A stretch of DNA of 64,000 nucleotides from Valencia hispanica. Lineage: Eukaryota > Chordata > Actinopteri > Cyprinodontiformes > Valenciidae. Position numbers and translations under genes: made by a program. The stretch spans positions 34,132,501 to 34,196,500 of the forward strand of contig OY747704.1 of the NCBI GenBank assembly GCA_963556495.2, given 5' to 3'. Of the stretch, positions 24,148 through 37,290 are shown piece by piece; positions within the stretch are counted from its first letter, which is position 1; every line of letters starts with the position of its first letter. The notes beneath the pieces are model-generated. The model made no database searches. It was given only the letters and a program-made list of their open reading frames with translations, and was not told the origin of the DNA.

Positions 24148-24675
24148 CGCTCTTGGTTAGATTTCGCTCTGCTGACACACTGTAGACTGGAATTAAGCGA
24201 TCAGAAGTCGAAAAGATTCTCTGAATAAACTGTTTCCTGACCCTTGAACTGTTGCTTCAGCGGGAGGAGCATGAGGCTAGATCAGTTTCATAATAAATAA
24301 ACTCATGCAGTATTTTTGCTTTGGTTCACAACATTTTTTTTTATACAAAATTGTAACATAAATTCAGAAATGCACATGCTCTGGTTCACAAATATATTTT
24401 TGAGGGGCACTTCTAATATAAACACACAGATCATACAAATCGCTGAAAGTGCGTTTATGTACCGCTTCTCATTCGTGACCCTCTCTGCATTTGTGAGAGA
24501 AATCTGTGTGGTGAATATTGAGACTCCCCTGACGTCACAGTTCAGCAAACGTCACCATTGGTTATGACTCTGTCAATCAAATTTACGATTCTGATTGACA
24601 GATTCATCAGCTAACCAGGTTTTTTTTGCCTTCAGCCAATCGCATGGCTCATTACATTTTCTCCACACTTTTAAA

Positions 24676-24735
24676 CCAATTGCAGAGCTGTTGTTATGCA
24701 GACATGCACAGTGCAGTTCAAGTGAGACACATGGC
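24676..24735 (+). repeat. Dispersed repeat, arm A of an inverted pair
   Basis: The core caattgcagagctgttgtta then gacatgcacagtgcagttca recurs, inverted and about 90% alike, at 27063-27120. The following 24770-24840 contains iterated acaagtac/cttggcaagtac words. Possibly ISL2EU-type transposon sequence; family uncertain. Confidence 0.5.
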
Positions 24736-25946
24736 AGTCAGGAGCTGCCATAGACATAGGCAGTTTCTCAATACCCAAATACACAAGTACATTGTTGTGT
24801 ACTTGGCAAGTACATACTTGGCAAGTACAGTTGTAAGTCCGTTCTTGTCGAGAACACAAGGACGCAGTACAGTAGTTCTGCAATTGGAACTGAGCATACT
24901 TGGTTGATGTCGCTGCTCAGCTCCGATCTTTCCAGAGTTTCAATAAATGGTCCAGGTTTACATGGGAATGGGATTATTTTCACATTTATAATAAGATAGT
25001 AAAATAAGAAAAAAATTTTTTTAAACAGATATCAAATATATAAAATTAGGAAGAAGTGTCAATACAAAATACAAAACCCTTTAAAACAATGGGCTAAAGT
25101 GTTTGATGTTGATTATTTAAGGCACTGCTAATTAAATGGTGATTTACCACCTCATATTACTTTTTCAGGCTTGTTAGTAAAGCATGATTGTCTACTAAAA
25201 ATGAAAACCTTAGGGAACTTCATAAGATTATTTCCTTATAAATTATTTATTTTCTTGATTGATGTAATTGATGATGACCAGGTAAACAGGATGGCAGAGG
25301 TAAACAGTTAAATTATTCCTTTGATTTCTGAAGTTTTCACTGGATCTATAAGCAGTAAAAGTTTAAAATATTATTTAATATTTAACAAACCTGCCTTGGG
25401 CCAGCGATTCATTTACAATAACTACTAAACACTGATTAATAAACCTATTTTCTTGTATCATCATCATCATCATTATCAGGTAAACTCATATCAGATACCA
25501 ACAACATAAACAGACAAAACGTTCTTAGTAGAAAAATATTTATTCGAATGACCAAAATTAACTGACAAGTCCAGTAAATTGATACCGATTAACATAAGCA
25601 ATTGTTAATATGATTTTTAAAAATTTAAGATGAGGAGACTGTGAGGAAGACAATGGCAGGACACTGGGGTGAAGACAATCGCTGGGAGGTTTTGGGAAGC
25701 TGCATCCAAACCTGGAACTGTGGTCTATATTCCTGCAGAGCTATCCGTATAAAACAAAACAAAAACAAAAGAGTTCATACTTCACAAAGCTAATCTTAGA
25801 AGGTACAGGACAGTGCTCTGTTTGATCATTAAGGATACTGTGTTAAAATAGTTTTCCTACTATGTATTTACATGCCAAAAATGGTTGGGAAGCATATATA
25901 AGTAATTGGTATTTTATAACTATGGCAACACCGATACCTGTATTAA

Positions 25947-26440
25947 AGGAACAGGGGGCAGGATTTGTAAATAAAATAAACATCCATGTCCAGTTTTTTA
26001 ATGCTGTTGGGTGATGAAGCGTTATAAACCAAAAAGAATGGGCCCACCCACGTATCGTTCCATTTTCTTAAACTGGCTGTGTGCTGTAAAATGTGCTGCA
26101 GTTCGGGGCCTGAATTTCCCGCACTGTGCTACGGCTGTGACGTCAACTGACACGGCTTGCCGTAGGACATCTTGACAGCTTTAAAAGAGGAAGAAAAATG
26201 GTCGCAGACCTCCATTGATTTAATTGTGAGAATGGATTCTTCTCTTCTGCAACTGGGAAACGACCAAGGACGACTCACAGCCCACTAAAAAGTGGCACTA
26301 AAAAAAAAACTATGTCACTGTGAAGAGGTATGTTTTTTTGTGAAGCGTTTGTGCGCGCTCCCGTGCGGCTGGCTGCAGTTACTTGCAGCGCCGGCCTCGT
26401 CCCTCGTGAGTTTCGTTTCTTCATTCTGCCCTCTGCTCCT
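25947..26440. mobile_element. TTAA-type MITE
   Basis: TTAA on both flanks (25943-25946 and 26441-26444). Terminal inverted repeats are aggaacagggggcaggat at the left and aggagcagagggcagaat for the reverse-complemented right end. 494 bp with no transposase. Intact TTAA duplications point to a TTAA-targeting superfamily (piggyBac or Kolobok type); which one cannot be decided. Its TIR differs from that of the 1128/58072 family. Confidence 0.78.
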
Positions 26441-27062
26441 TTAACTAAATAAAGAAAAATAAATTCAGAGAGAAATATTATATATTTTTTATTCTGGTAC
26501 TTGCAGGTATCCACCACATATACTAAAACCCTTTATATCTCACTTTCAGCTACTACTAACAAAGAACAGGTTGCGGGGTCAGGCTGGGGTTAGCAGGGAA
26601 AACACTCCAAACAGTCACTGAGCCTGCAGCTACCGCAGCCTATTAACGGTGCGGTGCTACTCTGAAAACACCGGAACACATTTCAAAGTAGGCAGATTCT
26701 AAATGAACTGACTGTATAGATGATGTTTTGAAGTCTACTTTCTCGCCTTAAAACTGCTTTTTGTGATGAGTTAATAGTGGTATAAAAGTGATACATTTCA
26801 GCAATCACCTTCTTTATTTCTGCTGGTGGCTGCTGCTGATAGTGCAAGGCATTGTGGGACACCACGCTGGCTGAAGTCCGCAGAAGGATGCTTTGATGCG
26901 TCCTTGATACAATGGGCGGGGCAAGAACACGTCTGGGCACTTTGAGTGTACTTGCCTTGTTGCGTACTTAGAATTGGAATAGTACTTGGGCCAATGCTGA
27001 TGACGTTTCTGAAGTACGCATATTGAAAAACAGCACAGTCCGCCATATATGGTGGCTCCTGT

Positions 27063-27120
27063 CCGCCATGTGTCTCGCTTGAACTGCACTGTGCATGTCT
27101 ACATAACAACTCTGCAATTG
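27063..27120 (-). repeat. Dispersed repeat, arm B of an inverted pair
   Basis: Inverted counterpart of 24676-24735. Past the shared core of about 60 bp the two diverge, so these are more likely two decayed copies of a repeat in opposite orientation than arms of one element. Confidence 0.45.
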
Positions 27121-30100
27121 TGTTATTGTGAGACTGATCTGGCCTCATAGAGGAAAGCCTGCAGGAGGAAAGCCAGCAGCAGGCGCCATTGTTTGGCACA
27201 TCTAGTTTAATCAAAGATGGGAATAGCATATTTTAAAGTATTTACTTCTAAAATGAATCTGAATCGGGCTATTTGGAGTGTGTCTGACCAGCTAACTTTT
27301 CAATGTGTAGTCAGCTCCCGGTTAGCGAGATGCATTGAATATGGTGTCTGGGTCTGAGATTATGCTCAGATGCTCTCATGAGTATATTTTCTTTAATCGA
27401 TAATAGTTAGAATTTTTAGGAATTCAAATTGTTATGCCTTAAAGAATCCTTGTCGGAATGTTGGTCAATATGTATCAAAGTTATGTTACGTGAATAATCT
27501 TATTTTGTTAATTTAGAAATTCTTAAAGCTTTGAAATAATTCACAATAAAATTTTGGTAATAAAAAAACTTTGTGGAAAACTGAGATCTTAACCTGCCTT
27601 TTATTCAAAAGTATAATCACATGTTGAAATCTTCAATACAGAAAGAATCTCAGCCACACGACAGTTATTATGTATGGAATTATATATTGTTAACATTTAA
27701 GATCTCCCTTTGTCTAATTAATGTGGTTAAAAGAATATAATCTTTTTTTATAATTGGCAGCCGAACAAAAAGTTTCTGTCACTTTATTCAATTTTCACTT
27801 CTGATTGGCTAAGCACCTCGCAAGAGCTCCTTCTCACAACCCTCTGCCTCTCACTGTGCTGCTGGGGTGATGACACACAGACAGACGAAGGGAACCAAAG
27901 AACCCAAAAAGAAGATCTGCCCAACAGGACTGAAGCCAGGCCTGATCACGCAGTTGAGATTTGGTTGGAATAAATGTTTTTGTTGCCATTGCACACTTTG
28001 CTATGTTTATTTTTTTTGTTAAGCTCTGCAAAATTCCAGTTTTTCTTTCACCTCAGACACGTGTCCATCATCACTTTTAAATTTCCTTGAGAGCTTTCGT
28101 ATCCAACCTGTTTTTGAATCCAAAGGGGAAAAACCACCAAAACACCCAAAACACAAAAGATCTGTGCCAGAACCGACAGCTGCAGATTGCCGAAAGAGCT
28201 TTGGCCAGACAGAACTGCTGTTGGAGCTGTAGCCAACTATTCTGCCAGCCAAGATTGAGATGAGGATGACGGAACCACTGAGCTGAAACACAACTTGGTT
28301 TAGGAAAGTAACCATCTGCATTGGATTCAAAGTAAGGTGCTCCTTTCAATCAGTTGTATTCCCAAATAGAACTGATCAGCTGGTGCTGGAGACTGACAGA
28401 CCAAAGGTGGTTGTGAGTCTTTGAAACGATTTTCCTCTCCCAAAATTTCCTTTCATAGATAAGCGTAGGAACAGTCAGGATTAGAGTGCAAAAGTTTCCT
28501 AAAATTTTCTGACACTGATGAGGTTTGATAAAAGTTTAATTACTATTCAGAACATTAAGATTCCTTGCCATGAAATGTCCCTTTAGCCTGTAACAAGTAG
28601 TTTGAGGAGTAGCTACAGTTGGTAGCTCTGTTCTTGTAATCCTTGGTTGCCTTTTTTGTAATTTGACCTGCAGTACTTAGTGTTTGATTACATTAACTAC
28701 CCGTTTCCAGTAATTTTTCACATAATCTTTGCGATTTCAAATTTATGTGTAACTTTTGGTTGATACCCAACCAGTCTTACACTGAAAAATATTCAGAATT
28801 ATTTTTTCCTCAGTGTTACATAGCTATGAATCCAGTTAGTTAGTTTAAATTATGAGAAAAATCTGAATAAACAAATAAATAAATAAGATTATGTTTTTTT
28901 AAATTTCTAGGTTGGGCTCATCTACCTTTATGTATGCATTGGTAGCAAACCTCTGGTATCATATTCATACTTACTACATGCTCAAGAGTTAAATAAATTA
29001 ATATTTTAAGCTGGAAATGTTTGTTCTTTTAAAGTTCTTTTAATACTTTGGTATTAGTTTCCACATGAGTCATGTAATTCGACCAGTGGACCAGGATCCT
29101 CATCCGTATCAGCCACAATCTCTTTTATCATTCCCATAGTCCTTTGTGCTCATCTTCATGCTTTTTAAACTTCCACTTCCTGCACATCTTTTTCCCATTA
29201 ACTCACCAACCACCTGCAGCATGTCTCCAAAGGACAGACCATCAATCAATCTTCCACGGTGGTAGTCAATCGTTGTAATGCCTGGCTCCTCTTTGTGAAG
29301 AAATGAGTTGGAAAAATTAGAAGCTGGTATAAGTATTGGATTTTTTATGCTCACACATACACTTTTACGCTCACATGCAAAACTCATTTTTTGACATATG
29401 CATTTTAGTGTAAATTACTACTCTCACCTACCTTCCTTGTCTTTTGCTGATTTTTTTCTAAACCATCCTCTTACCTCTCCCCTTTGCATTCCTCACATGA
29501 CTTTCAGTTTCCTGCTGTTGTTTTCCCAAGTGTGGGAGCCTAATAGATCACTCCAGCATATCTTCCCCAGCTAGCCTTTTTACTCCCTTTTCCACTCTTT
29601 CAGCACTCCATCTTTTTCTGCTCTTTCTCAACCCAGTCCGTGACATGGTATAGAAATACCAAATCTCAATCTTTTTTCACATTCTCTTTATTATTACACT
29701 TGTTTGTTTTTATTCTTTTATAATTTTGGTCTTTCTAGCTCCACAGGCCCATCTCCATCCCATCCTTGCTTGCTTACTCTCGCTATCTGTTGACATTGTC
29801 AACTTAGTTTTAATGGATCACCCAGTTATCTGACTGTTGTTCCTCTTCCTCCTCCACCCAATTCTCTGTCTTTCCCTACTTTAGCGTTGCTGTGGAAATA
29901 TCTTTTATTTTTCTGACACTCTCTAGAGATTGTTCCCCATCCATCTTTTCCTCTCTCCACTCTTGAATGTTGACGGTAGAGGGTGAGTCTAATAGATCAC
30001 TGTGAAGCATCTGCACCTGTGTTACGTCTCAGTGGTAACACGGTGGCGTGTATGAGTAAGCATGTGCACATGTGTGTTTGTGTGCACTCTGGAGAGGTTG

Positions 30101-31300
30101 AGGTAAACTTTCTCCTCAGAACATCTGTGACCTCCTTTGGTGCTAAGCAACTTCCGTTTTTGCCTCCCTTAACCATTTTCTTATGTGCCTTGGTTAGATT
30201 TCAGGTAAACACAGCGGAAGCAAGTTTTGTTGGTTCTTGAAAAGAGCATAAATGAAATGTGAAAATACATAAGAACAACAAAAAAAGTCACAGCTGAGTA
30301 ACAAAACGCTCATGTATCATACATGGAAGTCATACATCATCACCTGTACCACGCTGCTGCAGAATAGTAGGTTATAAATAACCCTCGGTAACGTTGTCCC
30401 AATCCAAATGAGGATCCTCTTGTATCCCAATTCTGTCTTCAATGGACACCTTGGAGAGTGCTTGATTATTTCTCACTCTCTGGTACGCATCAAGGATATC
30501 TACGTCTTCCTTACCTAGGTTTATTTTTCTGTTTGTTCCTATTGGTAACATAAGTCTTGTTTCTTACAAAGAAGGCCTTGATTAATTCTTTGATCTGAAA
30601 TGTGCTTCTATTTGTGTCTGTTGTAATCCTTTGCAAACTCCCCTCTCGAATTTTTAGAACCCTTTACAATGTGCAGAAAGGCAGAAGCTTTTCTGTACTA
30701 TACTGCACCGCACACCTGTGGTGCATTCAAGGAACGTTTGAAATGTATGGTGAGTTCAATAACGTAGGACATTTAAAACTTATTACAAAAAAAATTTAAG
30801 ATAATACCATAAGCCATAAACTTTTGTTTAATGACAATTGGCAAGCAACATTCAATGCATGCTAACCATCCCCTACTTACTAAGTACTAAAAAAAAGAAA
30901 GAAACAAAAACTATATTCTCTATTACTTTTGTCTTTTGGCCTTTCAGAACCAAGCCACTGGGCTGAATTTCAACACCAGCCCACTATTTTGGTTCGGAAT
31001 AATAAAACGTTAATTTATTCAAGAAATTAATATTATTAATATATGACACTGTTTCTAATGTACATTTACAGCTGTATGTCAATAAAAGTGCCTGTGTGAC
31101 ATTTGAGACATGTATTTTAGATTCTCAACCTTTTTTTTTGTCAATACTTTTTGGGAAGAAAAATGTCTAGATATATATCAAAAATCGGATTTCAGGTGAA
31201 AAATATCAAGATATAACTTTTGGTCCATATCATCCAGCCAAAAATAAATTTCTTACTGTAGCTAATCTATTTTTCTTGTTCTTAGGCTATCAGCAAAACT
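27121..31300 (+). other. Intron, no recognisable feature
   Basis: About 4.2 kb of AT-rich sequence. Minus-strand ORFs at 28019-28349 overlap in three frames and carry no known domain; pyrimidine-rich stretches occur at 29430-29970. I see no gene or repeat I can name. Confidence 0.5.
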
Positions 31301-32386
31301 GCAGTGCCTTAAAAAAATATTCAGCCCCCTTGAATATTGTTATTGCTTGTTGCATTCCTATTACAAATATCAGTGTATTTTGTTTGTATTTTTTTGTGGT
31401 TGATTAACACAAAATAGTCCATGATTGTTAAGTATTAGGAAAATAATACATAGTTTTCAAAAAAAAAATCCAAAATAATAAATCTGAATGGTGTGGTGTA
31501 TATATGTATACAGCTTCCTCTGCTCTGAGATCCTTAAATAAAATCTCAGGCTAAATAAATCTGGACTTTAAAGGCCTCAGAGGTTTTTTGGGAGAATATT
31601 GGTAAATACTGTGAACTGCATCATCTAACTCTAGGGGAGCTGCAGGGATCCACAATCTAAGTACTAGAATTTGTCGACAGGACAATTATTAGTCGTGCAT
31701 TCCTCAAATCTGGTTAAATTCAATTCAATTCAGTTTATTTATATAGCGCCAATTCACAACAGATGTCATCTCAAGGCACTTAACAAGAAGTCATTTCAAT
31801 ACATTTGTACAAACATTCCAATCAGTTAAAAAGTTTCCTATTTAAGAAATCCCAGCAGATTGCGTCAGTCATTGGCGTGAGGTTGGGCAGACTCTCCAAC
31901 CACAGCAATCCTTCAGCAATCCCTCATACTGAGCAAGCATGTAGCGACGGTGGAGAGGAAAAAACTCCCCTTTAACAAGAAGAAACCTCCAACAGAACCA
32001 GGCTCAGCAGGAGCGGCCATCTGCCACGACCGTCTGGGGGTTTGAGAAGACAGAGCAGAGACACAGAAGGAACAGAAGATACGATATAAGAGTACTCTCT
32101 ATGTTACAGAAAGTAAGAAGTTGATAACAGGACACAGTGGATGTTCAGCCACTGGGAGCACCATCCCAGTCGATGCCCCCCGTCCAACAGGGCATTGCAG
32201 CCAAGCAGGATACCAGACCAGGTATATCTTCTATGGAGAGAAAAACACTTAGAGAACACAAAGTTAACAGTCGAAATAGCAGGATGTACTGTAATACAAC
32301 TGGAGAGTAGTAGTAGAAAAGGAAGTAGCAAAGTGAAGAAAATTGGTAAGTCTGTCCTCCAGCAGTCTAAGCCTATAGCAGCATAA

Positions 32387-35300
32387 CTACAGAGCTAGCT
32401 CAGGATGACCTAAGCCACTATAACTATAAGCTTTATCAAAAAGGAAAGTTTTAAGCCTGGCCTTAAAAGTAAACAGAGTGTCTGCCTCACGGACTAAAGC
32501 TGGGAGCTGGTTCCACAGGAGAGGAGCCTGATAACTAAAAGATCTGCCTCCCATTCTACTTTTAGAAATCCAAGGAACTACAAGCAAACCTGCAGTCTGA
32601 GAGCGAAGTTTGATTATTAAGATTATTATTATGAGAGCTTGATTATTAAGGGCTTTGTATGTAAGAAGAAGGATCTTAAATTCAATTCTGGATTTAACAG
32701 GGAGCCAATGAAGGGAAGCTAAAGCAGGAGAAATGTGATCTCTCTTTTTAATATTCATCAGAACTCTTGCTGTCGCATTTTGGATCAACTGAAGGCTTTT
32801 AATGGAATTTTGTGGACTACCTGATAGTAAAGAATTACAGTAGTCCAGTCTTGAGGTAACAAATGCATGGACTAGTTTCTCAGCATCACTCCTGGACAGG
32901 ATGTTTCTAATTTTAGCAATATTCCGGAGGTGAAAGCAAGAAATCCTAGAAACCTGTTTTAATATGGGATTTAAATGTCAAGTCTCGGTCAAAAATAACG
33001 TCGAGGTTCTTTACGTTATTACTGGGGGCCAATTTAATGCCATCAAGATGAAGTGATTGACTAATTAGTTTCTTTTTAAGAATTTCTGGTCCAAAGACAG
33101 GAACTTCTGTCTTGTCAGAATTTAAAAGCAAAAAGTTTAGATTCATCCATGTTTTTATGTCTTTCAGACATGCCTGCAATCTACCTAACTGACTGGGTTC
33201 ATCAGGGTTTATGGATAAATATAGTTGTGTATCATCGGCATAGCTGTGGAAATTTATCCCATGCTGTCTAATGATTCTACCAATTGGAAGCATATATATG
33301 GTGAAAAGAATTGGTCCAAGCACAGAACCCTGTGGAACTCCACAAGTAACCCTTGAGGGTGAAGAAGATTTATTATTTAGATGAACAAACTGGAATCTGT
33401 CAGACAAATATGATTTAAACCAGCCTAGTGCTGTTTCTTTGATCCCTACAACATGTTCAAGACTTTCTAAGAGAATATTGTGATCGACTGTGTCAAATGC
33501 AGCACTGAGATCTAACAAAACCAGAACAGACACCAGTCCATTATCTGAGGCCATGATAATATCATTAGTAACCTTCACCAGTGCTGTTTCAGTGCTATGA
33601 TGAGCTCTAAAACCTGACTGAAAATCTTCAAACAGCTCGTTACTGTTTAGATGCTCACAGACTTGATTAGCAACAATTTTCTCAAGGATTTTGGATAAGA
33701 AAGGAAGGATAGATATAAGTCTGTAATTCACTAAGTCATTTTGATCAAGGGAAGGTTTCTTGAGTAAAGGTTTAATTACAGCTATTTTAAATTCTTGTGG
33801 TACATATCCGTTTACTAAGGATAGATTCATCATATCCAAAATGGGGCCAGGAACCAAATGGAACATTTCTTTAAATAGTTTTGTTGGGATTGGGTCCAAC
33901 ATACAAGTTGAAGGTTTAGATGAGGCTAATATTCTTGATAATTCCGAAAGCTCGACTGAATCAAAACAGCCCAAGCACAAATGAGGATCTACAGTTCTTT
34001 CCGATACTGCCTCATTTACTGAGGAAGAAGTAATCATGTTTGGGAGGATGCCAATGATTTTATTGTTAATAGAATACATTTTATTTATGAAGAATCCCAT
34101 AAAATCATCACTGCTAAGAGCTGGGGGAATAGTTGGCTCAACAGAGCTATGACTCTGTGTATGTTTGGCAACTGTACTAAAAAGAAACCTAGGATTGTTT
34201 TTATTCGCCTCTATTAATGATGAAAAATATGCTGTTCTAGCTTGTCGAAGGGTCTTTTTATACAGCATTAGACTGTTATTCCAGGTTAAATAGGAATCCT
34301 TTAGATGTGTAGAGCACCATTTTCTCTCCAACTTCCTAGTATTCTGCTTTAAAGTATGCAACTCTGCGTTAAACCAAGGAGTCAGCCTCCTATGGCTAGC
34401 CACTTTCTTTTTTAAGGGGGCTGCACTATCTAATGCCAAACGCAATGAGGAGGTAACGATGTGAAGCAGACCAGCAATTTCTGAAGGGTTAGAGATAGAA
34501 TTGCTGCCATCCACTGTGTTACTCTGAGACACTGAGGAATGTAAGAATGGAACAGATTCTTTAAAAATTGTTACAGCATTGTCTGATAAAGCTCTACTAT
34601 AATGAAAATTTCTTTCAGATTTAAGATGGTCAGTTAAAGTAAATTCAAAAGTTATTAAGAACTGGTCAGAAAGGACCGGGTTATTTGGGTGGACTGTTAT
34701 TTCCTCACACTCAATACCGTATGTCAGTACAAGGTCCAAAGTGTGTTTTCCCGAGTGGGTCGATCCCTGTACTTTTTGAGTAAAGCCAATTGAGTCTAAA
34801 ATAGCGCTAAAGGCTGCATTTAGGCTATCACTTTCAGTATCCACATGAATATTGAAGTCCCCCACTATAATGACCCTATCAGTATTTATTACTAAATCAG
34901 ATAAAAAATGTGAGATCTGATCCAAGAATTGAGAGTAAGGGCCTGGTGGACGATACAAAACCACAAACAAAAATGGTCTTAATGTTTTGCAACTTGGATG
35001 AGGAAAATTAAGGGTTAGATGTTCAAAAGAACTGTAGCTATCAATTGGTCTGGGACTAATTAGTAAATCAGAACGAAAAATGGTTGCAACTCCTCCTCCT
35101 CGCCCAGTATTTCTAGTAATGTGAAAATGTAAATGACTGGAAGGAGTTGACTCATTTATACTGACATTATCCTCTTGCTGCAACCAGGTTTCTGTGAGAC
35201 AAAGCAAATTAATGTGATTATCACAAATCAGGTCATTTACTAACAAAGTCTTTGAGGAGAGAGATCTTATGTTTAGTAAACCACATTTAATGGATTTATT

Positions 35301-35402
35301 TTTCTGTTCAGTCAAAGTCGTATTTATCTTTATGAGATTTCCATAATTTGCTTTTGTTGGCTTAACTTTTAATCCATTTAATTTTGGCCGTGGGCAAGAC
35401 AC
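32387..35402 (-). pseudogene. LINE ORF2: endonuclease-reverse transcriptase, frameshifted
   Basis: The first 818 codons (35402-32946) are open. They carry an APE-like endonuclease with [37 protein letters not shown] and HTLDLVLT, but the last motif reads LSDQF where the family has S-D-H, so the catalytic histidine is replaced by glutamine. Reverse transcriptase follows: [27 protein letters not shown] and [12 protein letters not shown] with both catalytic aspartates. The frame breaks near 32950. The C-terminal part (LHWLPVKSRIEFKILLLTYK, LLWNQLPALVREAD) continues in another frame to a stop at 32387. One frameshift and the H-to-Q change argue against activity. Confidence 0.92.
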
Positions 35403-35482
35403 TGTTTCTATAGGGTAATGGGTGGGTTAAACTACAACTCTGCTTCCTGGTCTGAACCCTGGGTTGTCAGTGTTTTGGAGGA

Positions 35483-36308
35483 CTAATTCCTAGAAAGAAG
35501 AGCTGCATCCAAAGTGGGATGGATGCCGTCTCTCCGGATCAGACCAGGCTTTCCCCAAAAAGTTTGCCAGTTATCAATGTAGCCCACATCGTTTGCAGGA
35601 CACCACCTAGAGAACCATTGATGGAATGACAGCATGCGGCTAAACATGTCGTCACTGGTCCGATCAGGCAGGGGACCAGAAAAGATTACAGAGTCTGACA
35701 TTGTTTTGGCAAACTTACACACCGAAGCAACACTAATTTTTGTGACCTCCGGTTGGCGTAACCGGGTGTCATTACCGCCAGCATGAATAACAATCTTACT
35801 GTATTTACGCTTATCTTTAGCTAGCAGGCCCCTGGCAAGCATTTGAAAGGGTTAATGGTGTCTCTAATGCCACGTTTCTGACTATGGAGCTGCCAATTAC
35901 CAGGGTCGGCTTCTCAGCGGGTGTGTCGCTGAGCGGGGAAAATCTGTTAGAAACGTGGACGGGTTGGTGGTGGCCCATGGGCTGGGTCCTAGAACTATGC
36001 TTCCTACGTACAGTCACCCAGCCAGCCTGAGGTCCCGGCTGCGCGGGCTCTACAGGAGGATGGCTAGGGGGTTCTATCCTTGTTGGCTCCGCGCTGGCTA
36101 ATGGGCTTCGGCTATCTGCTGGTTTTTCAACAGCGGGGAGCCGTGCTTCTAATTCTGATACTCTCGCCTCCAAAGCTACAAAAATATTACATTTATTACA
36201 GTTACCATTATCACTAAAGGAGGCAGGGAAGTAACTAAACATCTGAGAGAGAGAGCAAGGGAGAAGAGAAGGGTTAGAGCCAAGAGAGAGAAGAGTAGCC
36301 AAGGCCAC
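35483..36308 (-). pseudogene. LINE ORF1: coiled-coil plus SGNH-esterase protein, frameshifted
   Basis: The first frame (36308-35817) has a short cysteine pair (CNKC), a heptad-like [17 protein letters not shown] and the esterase block I sequence [11 protein letters not shown]. After a frame break near 35830 the second frame gives [12 protein letters not shown], then [15 protein letters not shown], and ends with [10 protein letters not shown], carrying the D-x-x-H of SGNH hydrolases. Esterase-type ORF1 proteins occur in CR1/L2/Rex1-group LINEs. The break falls between block I and the GGND block and suggests a small deletion. The true start may be the Met of MFSYFPASF at about codon 23 of the open frame. 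Confidence 0.82.
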
Positions 36309-37290
36309 AATGAAGCTAAGCTAAATGAGCTAGCGGGACCTTACCACCCCAAGAAAACCTGTGCGAAATTAGAGAGGCCTCAGCACAGAGAAAACAAGAT
36401 CAATTCAAGAGACTCTGAACACCAAACAGCTCCACGGAGCACAACAGGAAAGGACGCAATATGGCTTACCCCATCACAGAGTACCAACCAACACTGCCTC
36501 CAGTGGTAACTCCAGTGGTAACTCCCTTAAATATTTAAAGACTGGCAAGAAGAAAGCCATTGTTGGAACAAGTTCACGAGGAGTCCGGTTTAAAGTTTGG
36601 CACATACCATATAAGAAACACAGCAAACATATGGAAGATGTGTTATCTCTAAATTGACCTTTTGTCCTATATGCAGAACACTATGTGTGACAGAAAACTA
36701 AAACTACACAACTCTTCAAAAATATTTTTCACAATGAAACATGGTGGTGGCAGAATCATGCTGCTAGGATGCTGTTCTCTATCAGGAACAGGGAAACATG
36801 TCAGAGTTGTTGGGAAGAGAAGATAGATGGAGCTAAATATATTCCATTGGAAAGCAAAACAGTTACAGGCTGCTGAAGGCTTGGAACTGGAAAGGAGGTT
36901 CACCTTGCAGGGAGGACAATAACTACCCAGACCTACAACAGAATGGTGCAGTCAAAACCCAACCCTAAATCTAATTGAGAATCAGTTGCATGACAGATTT
37001 TCACAAATGCGTTGCATTGAATCTGATTGAGCTTGAGCTATTTTCCAAATAAAACAGCTGGCAACAATTTCTGTTTGTATACTGTATGTGAAAAGTTGGT
37101 AGAGACATAATACAAAAGACTTGATAAAACACACATGAAGCTGCACTGTTTAGATTTTTATTTGTTTAAAAAAACTGAAAGGAAAAGAAACTGATTTTTC
37201 TTCTCATTGATGGTGTGCATTGTGTTTGTCTGTTGAAGTTTGTGGTTGTGACAATGGAAAAGTTAAATTAATGTTTTTGCAAGTTACTAT

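Larger units (their letters stand above)
31720..36526 (-). mobile_element. Near full-length L2/CR1-type LINE with SGNH-esterase ORF1
   Basis: The minus-strand element runs from a 5' UTR (two tandem copies of gttaccactgga near 36500) through ORF1 and ORF2 to a 3' UTR ending in ttggcgctatataaataaac and a (TGAAT)-type tail. Candidate 6-bp duplications ttaaat lie at 31714-31719 and 36527-36532; removing the LINE between them rejoins the Tc1-like sequence. About 4.8 kb is near full length. Both ORFs carry a frameshift, so it is inactive, but little decayed. A truncated + strand relative of its 3' end lies at 46383-46615. Best read as L2 (Maui-like) clade; clade assignment is by recognition. Confidence 0.9.
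31301..37290 (+). mobile_element. Tc1-like transposon split by a LINE
   Basis: The left end (cagtgccttaaaaaaatatt, then cagcccccttgaa) and the first part run from 31302 to 31713, reaching attagtcgtgcattcctcaa. The reading resumes at 36533 with gactggcaagaagaaagcca, then a transposase region resembling ggtggtggcagaatcatgct and a right end near tttttgcaagttactat. Both halves align in order with the common fish Tc1-like element, so one copy was split by the LINE at 31720-36526. Transposase is broken by many substitutions. Most of the span is the LINE, not Tc1. Confidence 0.82.

Noticed and set aside
24676..27120. One large transposon with arms at 24676 and 27120
   Set aside because: Only about 60 bp of the two arms match and flanking sequence diverges. 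Two separate decayed copies in opposite orientation explain it more simply.
28019..28349. Overlapping minus-strand ORFs of 62-103 codons
   Set aside because: Three frames are open at once and none has a domain or splice sites. Not supportable as a gene.
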